Shown: one piece after another, positions 40,340 to 53,471 of the stretch
Position numbering within the stretch: the first letter of the stretch is position 1
How the letters are laid out: each line of letters starts with the position of its first letter
Notes under the pieces: generated by a model
Seen by the model: the letters and a program-made list of their open reading frames with translations, nothing else
Databases searched by the model: none
What the model was told of the DNA's origin: nothing
Assembly (NCBI RefSeq): GCF_000003815.2
Contig: NC_049990.1
Location: 2,132,227 to 2,196,226, forward strand
Source of the DNA: Branchiostoma floridae
Taxonomy: Eukaryota; Chordata; Leptocardii; Amphioxiformes; Branchiostomatidae
Length of the DNA stretch: 64,000 nt
Direction: 5' to 3'
Program-made: the position numbers and the translations under genes

Positions 40340-43300
40340 CAAAGAAACACCATGGAGAAGACGGCTGCAAACTAGAAGACCAAAGCCACAAAGACTCTGT
40401 CCAATGTAGAGACCAAAGCCCATTGAATAGGGAGACCAAGAAAGTAATATAGAACGAGTGTACATTTTCCTGGGCGAGGAACAGCATTCGCTGAGAGTTG
40501 TTGAACACCCCGTGGAACACAAAGGGTACGACGGCTGCGACACAGCAGACCAAAGTCGCGACAAAGACTGACCCAAGGGGAAGATGGCTGCGAAACAGCA
40601 GAACAAAGCCGCGAAGAATACGGTCAAAGGGGAGGACGGAAACCACAGCAGTAATCGCATGTATGTTTCAATGTGTAGAAAACAGGATGGTGCATTTCAA
40701 GTCATGCTATCTAGGTTAAACTGAAATAAAACAACAGGTACATCTCCATGCACAAATTACAAGCACAGTTGAAGGGAAACGCTAGAAAAGCAGTTGAGGA
40801 AAGCCAGACAGGAATTAAAAACAATACAAAAGAACTTTGCAACACTACAGGAAAACATTTCGAACATGGCAGTTTGTGGTAATGAAGATGATCTTCGTAT
40901 CATTTTCCATACTTACAGAGGTACGAAAGGCCTTGATGATAATCACACTGACTCACGTGTAGGTAGAAGAATTGTAATTGTGGTGTAGTTTTCTCTGCAG
41001 TGTCTGATCTTATTCAGCACATTAACACTGATCATATACAGGGTCTCAGATTCACCTGTAATTCCTACTCAAAGTAAGTATACCTGCCTCTGGGTTAACT
41101 GCACACACAAACCTTTTAGCAATGTACAACACACCTTAAGGCCACACCAATTTAATTTCTTGGTTCACGGATTCGCTCGCTCCTATTTTTTGGAAAAAAA
41201 ATAAAAATTACCACTCAGCAAATTTTCACCATTAATGAAACCATTCACCAACTTTCTGGTGTAGCAAATTGTCCTTTGTATTATAAGCTCCTTAAAGTGT
41301 GGGTACAGGTGCTGTTACTGTACAATAATAGTGTTTTTGTACTTTTTTTCAAGCTGAAAACTTTTTTCTTTATGTTTTGGATTAGCCGTTACCTTTACCC
41401 CAACCATTTTACTATTTTTATTTTTATTTCGCCCTCTCGCTCCATATTTTTTATGCAAAAAATCCGTAAACCAAGAAATTAAATTGGTGTGGCCTAAGAA
41501 CCAGACAACATAACACACAGGATTAGAAACCGACACAATCATCATGGTTTTGTTAGTTGACAAAGCTAAAGCTGTAACAACACCTAAGAGGCGGATGAGA
41601 TGGCATCCTCATATAATAAGATGGTGTTTACTACCCTTTCATTCCAACACAAAATATGATACTTGGTCTAATTCAGGTTTCCTTAGACGCCCCTCTGGGC
41701 ACACTCTTAGAGACTATGAGTACTTCATGTGCTCAGAGAGGTTGGCAAATCTCATTAACAAGGAGAATGAATGACACGTCGAAGGTAATTACACAGTTTG
41801 AAAGCAATGGTAAGATTGGGCTGTTAGCTGTTGTTGAGGAAGGGCTTGTGGAGAATATAATCACACAAGAGTTGGTAGGATCTACAAGATCTCGATATCA
41901 ACAAGCCAGGAAAGACTGAAACCTCTCGTTGCTCTCAGAACGCAGGCGTGAACTGTGTCTTATGTCCGGGGTTCACCTGAAAACCCACATGCCGTCAATA
42001 CTGCCGCCAAAAGGGTCGTACTGCCACGACAAAAGTACACGAAACAATGGCTAATATCGTCCTGTCCAAATGTAGGAATGACCGATTAAAGACCTCTCCC
42101 ATACGTTACATGACAAAGTGTGCCTCTTAAATGCTTAGTCAATTTTGAAAGCTGAACCCCTTTGTTGGTGTATATTTCATACAGGATTTCCGTTGTGCTA
42201 CACACTAATGTTAATATTTTATCAATTGTATAGAAACTTCGAGAGTTTATCACGCTTGTTTATTGATAAATAATAATGGTGATAAATAGGGAAGACATGG
42301 AGGAGTTGTCACAATTCACTTATCTTGGTAGTACAGCACACAAAGAAAACAACATCAGTATTGTAGTACTGCACACACAGATAACATAAGTATTGAAATC
42401 ACAAACAGAATTGGGCTTGGGTCAGCTGTATTTATAAAACTGAAAGGGATCTGGAAAGACAAACGCACCACAGCACTTGCAACAAAAATCCTATCTACAA
42501 TGCCTGTGTGATTGCGACAGTTATGTATGGTGCTGAAACCTGGCAGCTGGCTTATAAACAGGAAAAAGAGATGGGATGCACCTGGGTGGTGCAACGAACA
42601 ATCGTGGAGATCAATGACGACCCGCCTAAGTGAACATTGGCTGACATGCGTCGAGGATGATGATGAAATCTATGACAAGGCTGCAGATCAATGGAGTGTT
42701 TCGGACTGGTGTTAGTTTAGGTTTTCATATTGTAGTTGCTGTATGCGATGGTGCCAAAGCCTATAGAACATTTATCAGGATGAATGTCGGCAGTAATCAA
42801 GGCCATATGTGTCACAATCCATTTAGTTCTGGATCCCTTCTCTTCTTATCAGATTCCCCTCACTTCATTAAGAAGCTTCCACATAACATGTACAGTGGTG
42901 ACCTTGATAATCTTTTCCCCTTCCATTAATAAAACGTCCCATTCGAATTCACACATCCGTCAATACTGTCATACTGTCAAGTTCTGTCATACATCCGTGG
43001 TCATCAGAGAGAATAGCGCATCTGTTGCAGACATGGAATCGTTTTCGAAAGTGTATTGATGGGCTAGCACCAACCTCTCATCCACCTTCTCTCACAACCA
43101 CAACGTACACAATTACCAAACCAGACATCTCTACTATACATACCCTTTTTCAAGACTACAACAGAACAACGTACATTTGCCTACAGTAAACAAGTTCCAA
43201 ACCTGCAGTTATTCAAATCAGCTCTGAAACTCCATACACATGCTCAGTAGTGACCTCTGACCTCCTGGCTGCAGATCAATGGATTGTTTCGGATTGGTGT

Positions 43301-43720
43301 CAGTTTACTGACTGATGTACGTGTCCATATTCTAGTTGCTGTATGCGACGGTGCGTCACCAACAGAACATTTATCAGGATGAAAGTCGTCTGTAATGAAG
43401 GCCATATGTGTCACAATCTATTTAGTTCTGGTACCCCTTTGTTCTAATCAGGTCCTCTCACTTAGACGCTATGAAATAACATGTACAGTAGTGACCATGA
43501 TAATCTTTTCCCCTTCCATTAATAAAACAATTTGTCAAAATAATGGATAATAAAACGGTTGGCCGTCAGTTGAACGTCTGCAAAAGGGCAGACCAAAGCC
43601 GCGATGACGACACTGCCAAAAGAGAAGACGAAGACAATAGTCGCAAAGAAGACTCTACCCAAGGAGAAGACATGAAGACTCCGTATGCTGACAGCAGCTA
43701 AGAAAACTAAGCTTTGGCAG
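40340..43720 (+). pseudogene. Degenerate P-element-like (THAP9-type) transposon
   Basis: In order on the plus strand: Lys/Ala/Gln-rich repeats (AKQQNKAAKNTVK near 40590); MCRKQDGAFQVMLSRLN (about 40670); heptad region EKQLRKARQELKTIQ (about 40780); RMRWHPHIIRWCLLPF then LRRPSGHTLRDYEYF (about 41590-41730), the conserved block before the catalytic core of P-like transposases; VAVCDGAKAYRTFIRM and FLSDSPHFIKK (about 42735-42880). A second copy of the CDGA block is at about 43330-43460, and K-rich repeats recur at 43580-43680. Stops and frameshifts abound. Other retrotransposon pieces are inserted (42290-42600). No THAP zinc finger was found. Confidence 0.7.
42295..42605 (+). pseudogene. Non-LTR retrotransposon RT C-terminal fragment (RTE/jockey-like)
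   Basis: Reads QFTYLGSTAHKENN, then ISIEITNRIGLGSAVFIKLK, then after a frameshift VIATVMYGAETWQL. The YLGS ... EI..RI ... LYGAETW order is that of RTE/jockey-type reverse transcriptases. Frameshifted and truncated at both ends. Confidence 0.7.
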
Positions 43721-44217
43721 TACCTGCGAGTGTCCAGAGCCTCACACTGGAGAACTCACCTCACCTCATACTGAATGAATAGCTGCCCCCAAAATACAAG
43801 CACATCCGAGAGAGCATAAGGAAGGTAAGGCCAGAATTCTATAAGACTGTTGATAAGCTACAGAGCTGCTATCATATGTCATTTCCATATCGAGAGAGAA
43901 GGCCCGTATCCATTTGCCAACAGAGTGTAGTACACCCTATGACGTCTACAAATGATACATGTTACTGTTACCTAAAGACTTTTAGGGTATAGTCAGTAAT
44001 ACTTTCCTATAGTAAGCAAGAATGGTGGTTTATTTGTATGTGATGCCTACTGTGACATTTATTACACAATTCAGGAAGGCTCATCTATTTCCTGTATACG
44101 TACATTTGCTTTTTTTTTGTAAAAGAAATAAACTTTCTTCCCTGGGCTGTAATCATCCATACTGTCAGTCTTCATCAGTTCCTGAAGGACAACTGTGAAC
44201 ACGCCTGTCACCACAGC

Positions 44218-44347
44218 GTGAGACGTGACCACCGCATCCAGCGAGAAGGCGGTCGTCAGAGGGTCGTTGTCCATTTCAACCGGCTGAAACCTTGCCAGAC
44301 GCAGCCTGACGAAGGGAAAAACGACGGAAGAGTGGTGTGTGTGTGTA

Positions 44348-44434
<87 letters not shown>

Positions 44435-44535
44435 TAGACCCGGAGGAGTTAGAGCCCCAGGATTGGTTGCAGTGCGACGTGTGGAGAAGGCTAACTCCGG
44501 AGCAGGCCGCAACCGTGAGCTCGGAAGAAGAGTGA
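44218..44535 (+). pseudogene. Ty3/gypsy-type pol C-terminal fragment interrupted by (GT)n
   Basis: RIQREGGRQRVVVHFNRLKP is followed after a long GT microsatellite (about 44337-44434) by DPEELEPQDWLQ and a stop at 44533-44535. VVHFNRLKPC is the usual end of the integrase C-terminal region in gypsy-type elements. The frame is open across the microsatellite by chance. No LTRs seen nearby. Confidence 0.65.
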
Positions 44536-44765
44536 TACTGATATATGCATAATGACCCGCGTCAGAATCCGATAAAATCTGTGGACCGGATTTTGTACCA
44601 AATAGAAAATTAACAGATTATCCTGGCAGATGTCACATGATTTGGCGCTTACTGGCCCAACAAAATGACAGGAGCGAAGTAAAGGAGAGTTGAATGTCAT
44701 TTTTACCAAGTTTCTACAGTCAAACTTGGTCTATGTGTTATTTACTTGAATATAGGATTTGTAAA

Positions 44766-44945
44766 CGCCAGATGGACAGACTGCCTGTGACTGCGGAAAG
44801 GAGCAGACTATGAAACACCTTCTTGTCTGCCCCCTCCTGCCCGAACCATGCACCAAAGAAGATCTGGAAGCTCTGACCCCCGGAGGAAGGGAGTGTGTGG
44901 ATTTCTGGACAAGGAAAGTGTAGTGATGACATGAAGAAGAAGAAG
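44766..44945 (+). pseudogene. Non-LTR retrotransposon 3' end
   Basis: ACDCGKEQTMKHLLVCPLLP with a following TPGGRECVDFWTRKV and stop, then TGACATGAAGAAGAAGAAGA. This Cys-rich C-terminus and GAAGAA tail are common in jockey-like elements. The opposite-strand frame of 132 codons is a shadow. Confidence 0.7.
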
Positions 44946-45184
44946 ACTCCATAAAATAATCGTTTTGTAGCGAAATGGAGCATTGTTTCGAGTTCAAAAT
45001 GTTCACAATTAGGTTCAGATTCATGTCCGGACCTGTTCAGAGACATGCGTGCAAACCCAAGGGGAAACCAGAGCCAGGTTGGCAGTGACATCAGACAGAC
45101 CAGCACCAGCAGGGATAATGGCGGCCGGTCTAACAAGTCAGACCTCCACTAGCGTTTAATGTACCAATAATCGAAGGACACTAA

Positions 45185-45438
45185 ACATCAAACAGTTAAA
45201 AAGACGCAAACTGCATGTAATTACCCGACACAACAACCTGGCCAAGACGATCCTACAGGGCATGGAAGAAGGAGGGCGCCGTCGTGGACGACAACGGAAA
45301 GCTTGGCAGGATAACATCACTGACTGGACGTCCCTCAGCCTACAGGAAATGCTAACCCTGGCTAGGGAAAGACGACCCTGGAGACAAATCTCCATCTTCA
45401 TGGCTACCTGCCGTGTAGTGAGAATCTTATTTGGATAG
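45185..45438 (+). pseudogene. RTE-type reverse-transcriptase tail
   Basis: The frame reads LKRRKLHVITRHNNLAKTIL, then GGRRRGRQRKAWQDNITDW and WRQISI, ending at a stop at 45436-45438. It matches the C-terminal RKLRWFGHV...RGRQRK..W pattern of RTE-like elements. Open frame but only the last 80 or so codons. Confidence 0.75.
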
Positions 45439-45454
45439 TCGTATAGGTCGCATC

Positions 45455-45670
45455 TCAAAAACGAACATCTGTCTGCTCTTGGCTGGAAAGATATGGTCGC
45501 AAATTTAACCTTCTACAAACTTTATATAAGTCAATGTATAATCTGTTACCGGAGTACCTAAACGTATTTAGCAGAACACCAGAATCTCATAGTTATACTA
45601 CAAGACATAGTTTGAACCAGTCTTTGCGAATGCCGAAAATTAAGATAGAACCTTTCACGATATCAAACCA
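45455..45670 (+). pseudogene. Second RT C-terminal scrap
   Basis: In shifting frames: RRKFNLLQTLYKSMYNLLPE, then YLNVFSRTPESHSYTTRHS. It resembles the end of CR1-type reverse transcriptases and differs from the preceding RTE tail, so it comes from another element. Confidence 0.5.
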
Positions 45671-46724
45671 CTAATGCTTCAGAAATACTTTTAACGTTGT
45701 TTCAATTTTATTGATATTTCCCCGGCTGTCTAAAACATTGGGAATATTTTGTGTGCAGATTTTTTTTGGAGTAGCGAGCAAAGAATGTGAAAGGTTTCAA
45801 CGGGGTACCCGGTACCGTGAAAATTCAAACCTCTGAAAAGGCAAATTTCCTGCATTTTTGAAAGGATTTCAAAGTAACAAATGGAGACTGTCAAAAACAG
45901 TGCTGTCAGGAGAGAAGGTGTATTAATCAGTCTTCTTGCGTTCGTGAGAACATGTGTACGTATGTGTGTATGAGGAGGTTCATCCAAACCCCCCTGCCTA
46001 CAGGCATGCCCCCTCATGCGGTTTCAAATCATGTGATCATGGTAATCTGTGAATGCCTGACTTGTATTATGTGGTGACGGCTCTCACAGTTCTGATAGTC
46101 CTTCCCAGCCAGACTGGAGACCCGCCTGTTTTCTCTTTAGCAATACATCAATGAGACCTGAAAGCCTTGAATAAAGGCATTATTATTTGGTGAAGGGACA
46201 CGTGGAAGGGATGTGTTTGTGGAACTCTAGTTCTCTGAGTTATACAGATAGACCTTTGTAAAAGCCCAGTTTTGTGATTTTTATAAGCTATTTTTTCTCC
46301 GTTACAGCCAGTGCTGAGAAAACTACACAACCTATTATAACAATTGTTAAACAGACCAGGTATGTACACTGTTCCACCCCTGTGCCTGTATGTACAGTTA
46401 TGAATACATTATCCCATAATAAACGGAGTTGTGCATTCACTGTTTCAGCTAGTTTGAAAGGTATTTTTTGCTTCAAATTCAAAATCTACACAGCAGATAA
46501 TGGGCCCCAAAATGAACTTGTGTAAATAATAATTTGAAGGATAAAGGAAAATACCTTCTACTTAGTACATATTGATATAATTATACATAATATACTTGCA
46601 CATTGATATTGTAATACACATGTAGCATGCAGCATAAGAAATTGACATAGATTTTGATGCATGAAGTGAACTTTCCCCAACAATACACAATGAGTAATTT
46701 TCCAATATTTGTCAACCTCAACAG

Positions 46725-47370
46725 ACGAGTCTTCCGATGATGATGACGGAACAATGCTACTTTTTTCTGATGATGAAGAAGGTGGGTTGTCATGGCAACA
46801 TGGGTGGGTATGGCCATATCCAGTACATCAGAATTCTAGCAAGTACATCTCGAGGGTAACACTTGGAACCAAGCTATAATTCACGACCACTACACTAATG
46901 TTCAACTCGTGTAGTAGTACTTCGCTCTCATTTATGTGTAGAACAATTAAATGTCTGACCAAATATGAAGAATGATGATATGACACTTCAAACTGACCAA
47001 ATTACATGTGGTATTAAAGAATTAAGTCCCCTCCTGAGTACCGTTAGAAATTGCATTTAAATATTACGTATATAACACTTTAAGCATCTTTACCGCTTAT
47101 TTACGTGTGCGTAAAGATGACCATTAGGTGCTTATAGGCGCGGGTAGATCCGTATTTGCCGTTTTTTTTAAGTTGCCTTTCAGCAACCATCTACTGTTCA
47201 TTTTCAGATCTGGAGGAAGAAGTGACTTTTCTACTGCTTATTCTCGCACGCTCCAGAACCACGTGGCCAAACATACTCGAGAGAAGCATGCATAAGTGTG
47301 TGAGGAGTGTGGATATAAGACATCGAGCTGTAGAATCATAGCCAAGCATAGAAAGGAACACATATGTTCA
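46725..47370 (+). pseudogene. C2H2 zinc-finger pseudogene, two exons
   Basis: Exon-like 46725-46781 (after CAACAG, before GTGGGT) reads DESSDDDDGTMLLFSDDEE. It joins in phase to 47208 (after TTTCAG), giving an acidic DLEEEV, then after a frameshift reads STAYSRTLQNHVAKHTREK, a stop, and CEECGYKTSS...AKHRKEH: one and a half C2H2 fingers with the linker. The frameshift plus stop argue for a dead copy. Its finger type differs from the CEECSKQFS genes at 58 and 63 kb. Confidence 0.6.
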
Positions 47371-48794
47371 AGTCGTATAGTAGTACTTCTGCTATTATTT
47401 ATTTGTAAAACAGTGTCAAATGTGAAAAATGCTGATATGACCATTCAATGACCGTCCAATGACCCTTTGAGTTTGTGATCTTGAGTTGTTTTTGTTATTA
47501 AGTATGAGTTGTTATTCTTTTGAGTTTTCCTAAGTTGCTTGTATGATTTACAAACCCGAATTGGATTATTGCTTTGTTATGTTCAATCCTATGTTTGTAG
47601 TTATCTTTTGTACTTTGAGTTATTATTATTGTTATAGGGCTCCCTTGGAAATCAGTTACCACGTTAACTGAAGGTATTACCCTAAAGATTAATAAATAAA
47701 TAAATAAAACTTATTTCATATACTTGCACATCGAAATTGTGACAGCATGCAGCGCAAGGATGACATATAGTTGCATGTCTAACATAAGTTTTTATGCTTC
47801 TCTGAAGCAATGGAAGAGGGCACTTCACTTGATGACTAACTGGTTCCTGATACCATGTTAGAGGCCGAGGTAAATATGATATCACTGAATATGATACCAC
47901 TGCAGTACCAATGAAAGCCACTCGGAGCTTCATATTCTAACGTCTTCAGTATTGTGGGCACAAGCCAGTGCATTACGTTCCAAATCACCATGCAGATGTT
48001 TGTTGTCTTTGTTTAGAATTCACGGATTTTTAAGCTTTGTAGTTATGTATGTCTAGGACATCTGATGCTTCAGAAATATTTTTAACGTTGACTCTACTTG
48101 ATGAATAAATTTTCCCTGTTTGAAATATTCATGATGTGGAATTTTACTTTTGGCAAAGTTAACAAATATTTGCCCCAGAGTCTTTATTATTCATGTCTTG
48201 ATGTATTAATTTATTCATGTATTGATTTATTCATGTCTTCATTCAGGACGAGGAGCGTCGAGGCCTGGAGGGAGGGGTAGAGGCGGGCGGAGGATGACGT
48301 CAACGAATCCAGGCACATACATTGCCCGCGTTTCTACTTCCATTTATTATGCATAGTTTTTTTACTTTGATTTTAGTCACAATTTGTTTCTGTTGTCATA
48401 TCACGTATTTTCCTAATGTTGATTTTTACTGATCATATTGTATTGTTACGTTAATTAATATAATCATTTGCATTTCATGTATTGTACTTTCTTTTTACAA
48501 TAAACTTTACCTATCTAAGAAATGTGTCATGCTGACTCCATTGCAGTCCGATTAAAATTGCATTGTTTCTGTAGTTACACGACTCAAACACTGTAAATTG
48601 CGAATATTGTGACATGGGGACGTCCCGACCTGATTGCGCAATCGTTAGAAGCGGAATTAGACTAGAAAGACCACGTGTCCTCTAGACACGGGTGCACTAC
48701 CTCACCTGCCACCAGAGTATTCAATGCATAGTAGAAAACGTGGTTTTTAACATTGGGAGGAGCGAAATCTGAGTTCGTGAAGTGTGAAGCAAGC

Positions 48795-49157
48795 ATGCAA
48801 GTGGTGTATTGGCGAAGGGTGAGGTGCGATGGCGGTTTTGATCAGTTGGGGTAAAAGGAAGAGCGGGGATATCACAGAGGTTTTAGAATGAGTTCCTATG
48901 TCTTTCAAAGATTTACGACTCTACGACTCTCTGTGCGTTACTCCGGACTTTTGTTTGTCCTTTCTTCGGAAACCGTGGCACATGCGAGTTGTGTATTGGC
49001 GGAGGATGAGATGGCGGTTTAATATGTTGGTGTAATAGGAACAGCGGATTTATGGCAGAGGTTTTAGAATATGATTTCGTATGCCTTTTAGGGGATCCCG
49101 CTGTATGACTCCCTGTGCGTTACTCCGGACTTTTTTTAGCCTTTTCTTCGGAGCCCT
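48795..49157. repeat. Tandem pair of ~185-bp units
   Basis: GTGTATTGGCGAAGGGTGAG, GATGGCGGTTT, GCAGAGGTTTTAGAAT, CTGTGCGTTACTCCGGACTT and CTTTTCTTCGGA occur in the same order at 48805-48975 and 48990-49157. Non-coding. Confidence 0.8.
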
Positions 49158-49559
49158 CCCCGGGGAGTCAGATAGGATATGGTACTGCCCTGAGACCAGC
49201 AGCAGCCGCGGACAGAACAAGCCGATGGCAGGAAATCCTTGACTTTAATGATGACATCCCATCATTCTAAATGACTTATGCACTCACAGGTGCAGGATCC
49301 AGGAAACCCGTGCGACAGCCCTCGTCTTGGTAGGAACAACACTGTATCTTCTGTGGCATTTCTTAGTGCACGTAAATTTAAGGGGTAACAAAACACAAAG
49401 TTGATTGTATGTGACAGAAGAAACCTGAAGTAAGCCAACATAATTATATACACAACGTCTATTCCAGCATAGGTGGAGCTCTAGCTACAGCATAGACCGT
49501 TCTGAATTAGGACACATGTATCTGGACATATTCCTAAAAAAACGCCGCAATATCCGATT

Positions 49560-50925
49560 TTGAGTTTTGAAATGTCTCCACAGCAATTACACAACGTGAC
49601 ACCACACCGGCGGCTCCTCAAACACTGAATGAAGACGTACCAAGTACTGGTGATGTAACCACCGTACACAACATCCCGACAAACAACACCACAAGAGCAG
49701 AAAACTAACGGTGATGTCCCAGCCAGCCCACACAGTGGAAACAGACCACAGGGAGGCCCAGCACCCAACCGGCGGCACAACGACAACCAGACACGGGCAG
49801 AAATAGTCATCATTGGTGACTCCGACACAAAGGGTATAATCTCAAACATGCTGTATGATGGAAGTGACACGCGGTGTGAACTCATTCCTTCAGATCCCTG
49901 GTCAGTAAACGCTCTTCCTTACCATAGCAAATAATGACAATCTCGGGGATGGTAAACGGATAAAACAGTGCATTTACTGGCACGATGGGTACCACCTCAA
50001 CAAAGAAGGGCTAAAGGTAATGGCAGCGAACTGGAAGTCTGCCATCCACCCTATTATAGGTATTGGTGTCTACAACAGGAGAAACGGAAGTAGTGACCGT
50101 ACTTTAGGCACTCGTTATGGTACCACAAGTCTACACAACAGAGCAGAGATAATTATGGCACAAAGATGGGCACACGGAACATCACACGTACGACTTAAGA
50201 AAAATACTGTAGTTTTTTATCTCTGGCATCTGACATTTTAAGTTTTTGTGCAAGGTAAAGCTATCTGACTTGTCGGTATATCACATTTTTCAGCACTGAG
50301 GAACGCCTTATTCACCCAGCAAAAAAACTTATATAGTTTTTTTCTGTATATCTTGTACGATAATTATGTTTATATCTACTACTCCTCTAATCTGCATTGT
50401 TTGTGTGTATATTTTAACGAGTTTCCACCTAAGTAAAGGCGATCCTCATGGAATCAACAAGACTTATAAAGTAAGAGAAACAAGGAAAAGTACCACATGG
50501 GAGTGACACTAAGACATATCGTACAGTAGCACGGGATGTGGGATGCACTGTCTTACAGAAAGACCTTCAGCAGTTACAAAACTTTGTAGCAGACTGGCAG
50601 CTGATATTCCATTCAATGAAGTGTACCGTCATTATACTGGGTAAGGGCATCCTGGTGTTGCCTACACAATGATGGACAATAAATCAGTACAGCTCTAGAT
50701 TTTACATACCTGGAAAAAGATCTGGGCATTACGGCAGATAACAATCCGAACTTTAGTAGCCATGTGTATGCAGTGCGATAACTAAAAGACATGCAATGTC
50801 CTTCATCCCACGTGCCTTATGTCTGCTGTATGCTATTGACGACTAGTGTCTGAATGTATATATTAGAGACTACATAAGAGACTATTAGAATACTGTATAT
50901 TCGAGGTCACTATAACCAACCATCT
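49560..50925 (+). pseudogene. CR1-like retrotransposon remnant (ORF1 SGNH-like and ORF2 RT)
   Basis: 49785-50060 reads EIVIIGDSDTKGIISNMLYD and later KRIKQCIYWHDGYHLNKEGL then KVMAANWKS, the GDS start and D..HLN end of SGNH-hydrolase-like ORF1 domains in CR1-type elements. 50535-50800 reads VLQKDLQQLQNFVADWQLIF, SMKCTVIILG and EKDLGITADNNPNFSSHVY, the part after the YADD motif in CR1 reverse transcriptase. There are many frameshifts, and the region between is degraded. Confidence 0.7.
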
Positions 50926-50929
50926 TCTT

Positions 50930-52800
50930 CTGTATGCCCATAATCTTACTCTCTTGTATCAGCCTCGCATTTTTTTAAACATCGTCTTTGTGTAAATTGT
51001 CCGAGTGCCTCGAAATTCAATAGCTAAGTTTTTTTTACTCCCGATGATTTTACTAATTTATGTGTGTGGAGATATGCTTGTAGGCTTGACTCTTGCAAGT
51101 AATTCGCAATTCAGCTAACCAGCTGCAACGTTTTTACAAAATAAAATAAAATATCCGGCATTGCAATTCAAAGTAGCTTCAAGACCACATTGCTGAGCAC
51201 TTAACGTTCGCTCAAAGTAGCAGCAAAGCTATATCATGATCTTGAGTAGTGACCCATTTTTGGAACACTTTTTTGCAAATTACAAAGACACAAACACGCT
51301 GACGGTAAAATCAAAACTGCGACGGCATTAACATCCAGCAGACCCATCTAAGCTAAGCTGAACCAGCCCCCACTGCACGAGGTACAGTCCCCGAAGTCTG
51401 GGTTTCCAAGAGGCCGGACAGCTGAGAAAATAACCCTGACTAACACACCCTGAGTGAGCTGGATGCTCTGCCATCAGAAGCATATGATTTCAACCTCCAT
51501 AGAAATGTGTTAGCCTTAGCAAATGATATTCAGCGATAGTGAAATACTAAGGAGACGTACTACTGTACACTGGCCTGTTTAATATATGAGGAGGTCTGTG
51601 CATTGTCGAGGCCTTTTCTTGCAAAGCCTGTTCTGGCAGCCATTTCATTTCTACCAATTGTTAACCAGACAGTATACAAAAACAGTGTCTACATACACCA
51701 GTTTGGCGTAGTAAGCACGCATGGTGTGGTACACAGATTATGTGAAAGCTGGGCAGTCTTCGTTTTAGACATAACTTCATTGCATTTGTCAGACAGACTA
51801 TGGTCGCTATGGGAATGGTGTTCGAGTATGGTGGTCAAACAACTTCACATACCGTCTTCTGCCAATGTTTTTTTTTTTTTGCCAGTGTAATTCCCCATGT
51901 TAGCACCTAAACCACGACGCACTGGAAATTTCTGTCTTCTGACTTTTTTTCTGCTTGGCCAATGTTAGCACCTAAACCAAGACACCGTAGTGAGCTGTAC
52001 AAAATGTAGAAACCCAATGTCACATTTGTGGAGGAAATTTGACGGTAAAGCGGTGGTATACAAAGAGAAACAAACACAAGCACTGAAGCCGCGCCCTGCA
52101 CGCCAAGCGAAACATGGCGGACACGCAATTAAACCACCGCCGAGAGCTGGCCGACAAACGCACGAAAAAGGCAGAAATTTCCACAAAATTATCAACTCAA
52201 ATTGCACCCAAGATATCCATACATGCCCTTAACGTCTTGGCAACATTTGTAGATGACAGTGGAGGTTAAAAACACTACCCAAAGACGCAGGTAAACCGAC
52301 AAATTCGAGACCACCCAAGAAACATGTCCGTACATGACAACACCCACCTGTGATGTGGCTGTCATGTTACAAACTGCTCCTTTGTATCCATACGCGGAGC
52401 ATTTTTCAGTATCAATCACCAAATAAGCAATAAATGCGGTTACTATATAGCACTATCATTCTTTGTTAGAATCTCAAAGACGAATTTCCGTTTTTTGCTG
52501 TTTTCTAGTGTGCGATGGTTGACTAAAAATGGCGATTATTTTTTTGTCTGCGATTCGATACTTTATTAGGGGTGATGAGTCAGCATGGAGGGAAACTCGT
52601 TGGAGGTGTAATAAGGGTATCTCAACATACTGGATAGATTAAATAATTTTATTTTCAGGCGTTTTGAAATCAAATGTTGAAATGTTATCGTTATCAAGCC
52701 TGAAAGAAGACATTCCAAAGTTACCGTAAAGTTCATCAGATGTCATAGACCCCGAGAGATTTGCGTAATTCCAAACTCATAATCCCCCATTAGAATCCTC
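50930..52800. other. Non-coding stretch
   Basis: No gene supported. A duplicate ATGTTAGCACCTAAACCA occurs at 51896 and 51963. An 80-codon frame at 51990-52232 has basic composition (ARQAKHGGHAIKPPPRAG) but no splice or domain support. Confidence 0.5.
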
Positions 52801-52879
52801 AGCTCGAGAGAGGATGCTTGGGAAATTCAATACTGCGACAATTGGTGAGTAATCAGGAGGTGATTTTGACCCATGATCA

Positions 52880-53049
52880 TAGAGTACTTCCGGGTCATCT
52901 CCACCGCGACTTCCTGTTTACTCGACGTGGCGAGAGCGACAGCGGTTTGGAAAAGTTCCCGTCCTTCCGGAGCAAAAATCACAACTTTCGCGGCTTCAGA
53001 GACAGCCTACTGGTGTTTGTGTGCAAGACTCGGGTTCAAGTTTGTTCAG
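52880..53049 (+). promoter_or_regulatory. TATA-less promoter and 5' leader exon of zinc-finger gene A
   Basis: ACTTCCGG (52886-52893), an ETS-type site, lies in a block ending GGTTCAAGTTTGTTCAG before GTAAGACGAT (donor at 53050). The same block is at 60640-60812 upstream of gene B. Conservation plus the strong donor suggest a shared non-coding first exon; the transcription start is inferred. Confidence 0.55.
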
Positions 53050-53471
53050 GTAAGACGATATGTTGTATTTTGACTCCAGAATATCTGTAGATTTGACAGA
53101 AAACTGAAGGTGTCGTGATTTTGGTAGGGCGAGGGGTCCCGTCACAACTACATTTTCCTGTCTTCTGTAGGTGTTGAAAAACATACCATAGCCTGCAAAG
53201 AGAGAGACACATGTGTTCCTTTTTAACTTTGATCTTTCCTCGCCTAAAATGGAGGAAATTTTAGTGAAATTCACACGGGGAAGCGAGGGGTAAGGTTACG
53301 TAAACAAAATATTTTTTGGGGCCCCTAAGAGGTTTACATAGGGTCTTTATTTTATGCTTTAAGCGTTATGAACAAGAAATACGTTTAGGTGTATTAACAA
53401 CATACTGCAGGGTCAAGTTTCAAGTGTTTATTGGTGTTTAAAAACGTCTTTAATGTCATAAAGGGCGAAGT

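Noticed and set aside
44731-45136. 132-codon minus-strand ORF with a hydrophobic start
   Set aside because: It lies antisense to retrotransposon 3' end coding sequence and has no other support.
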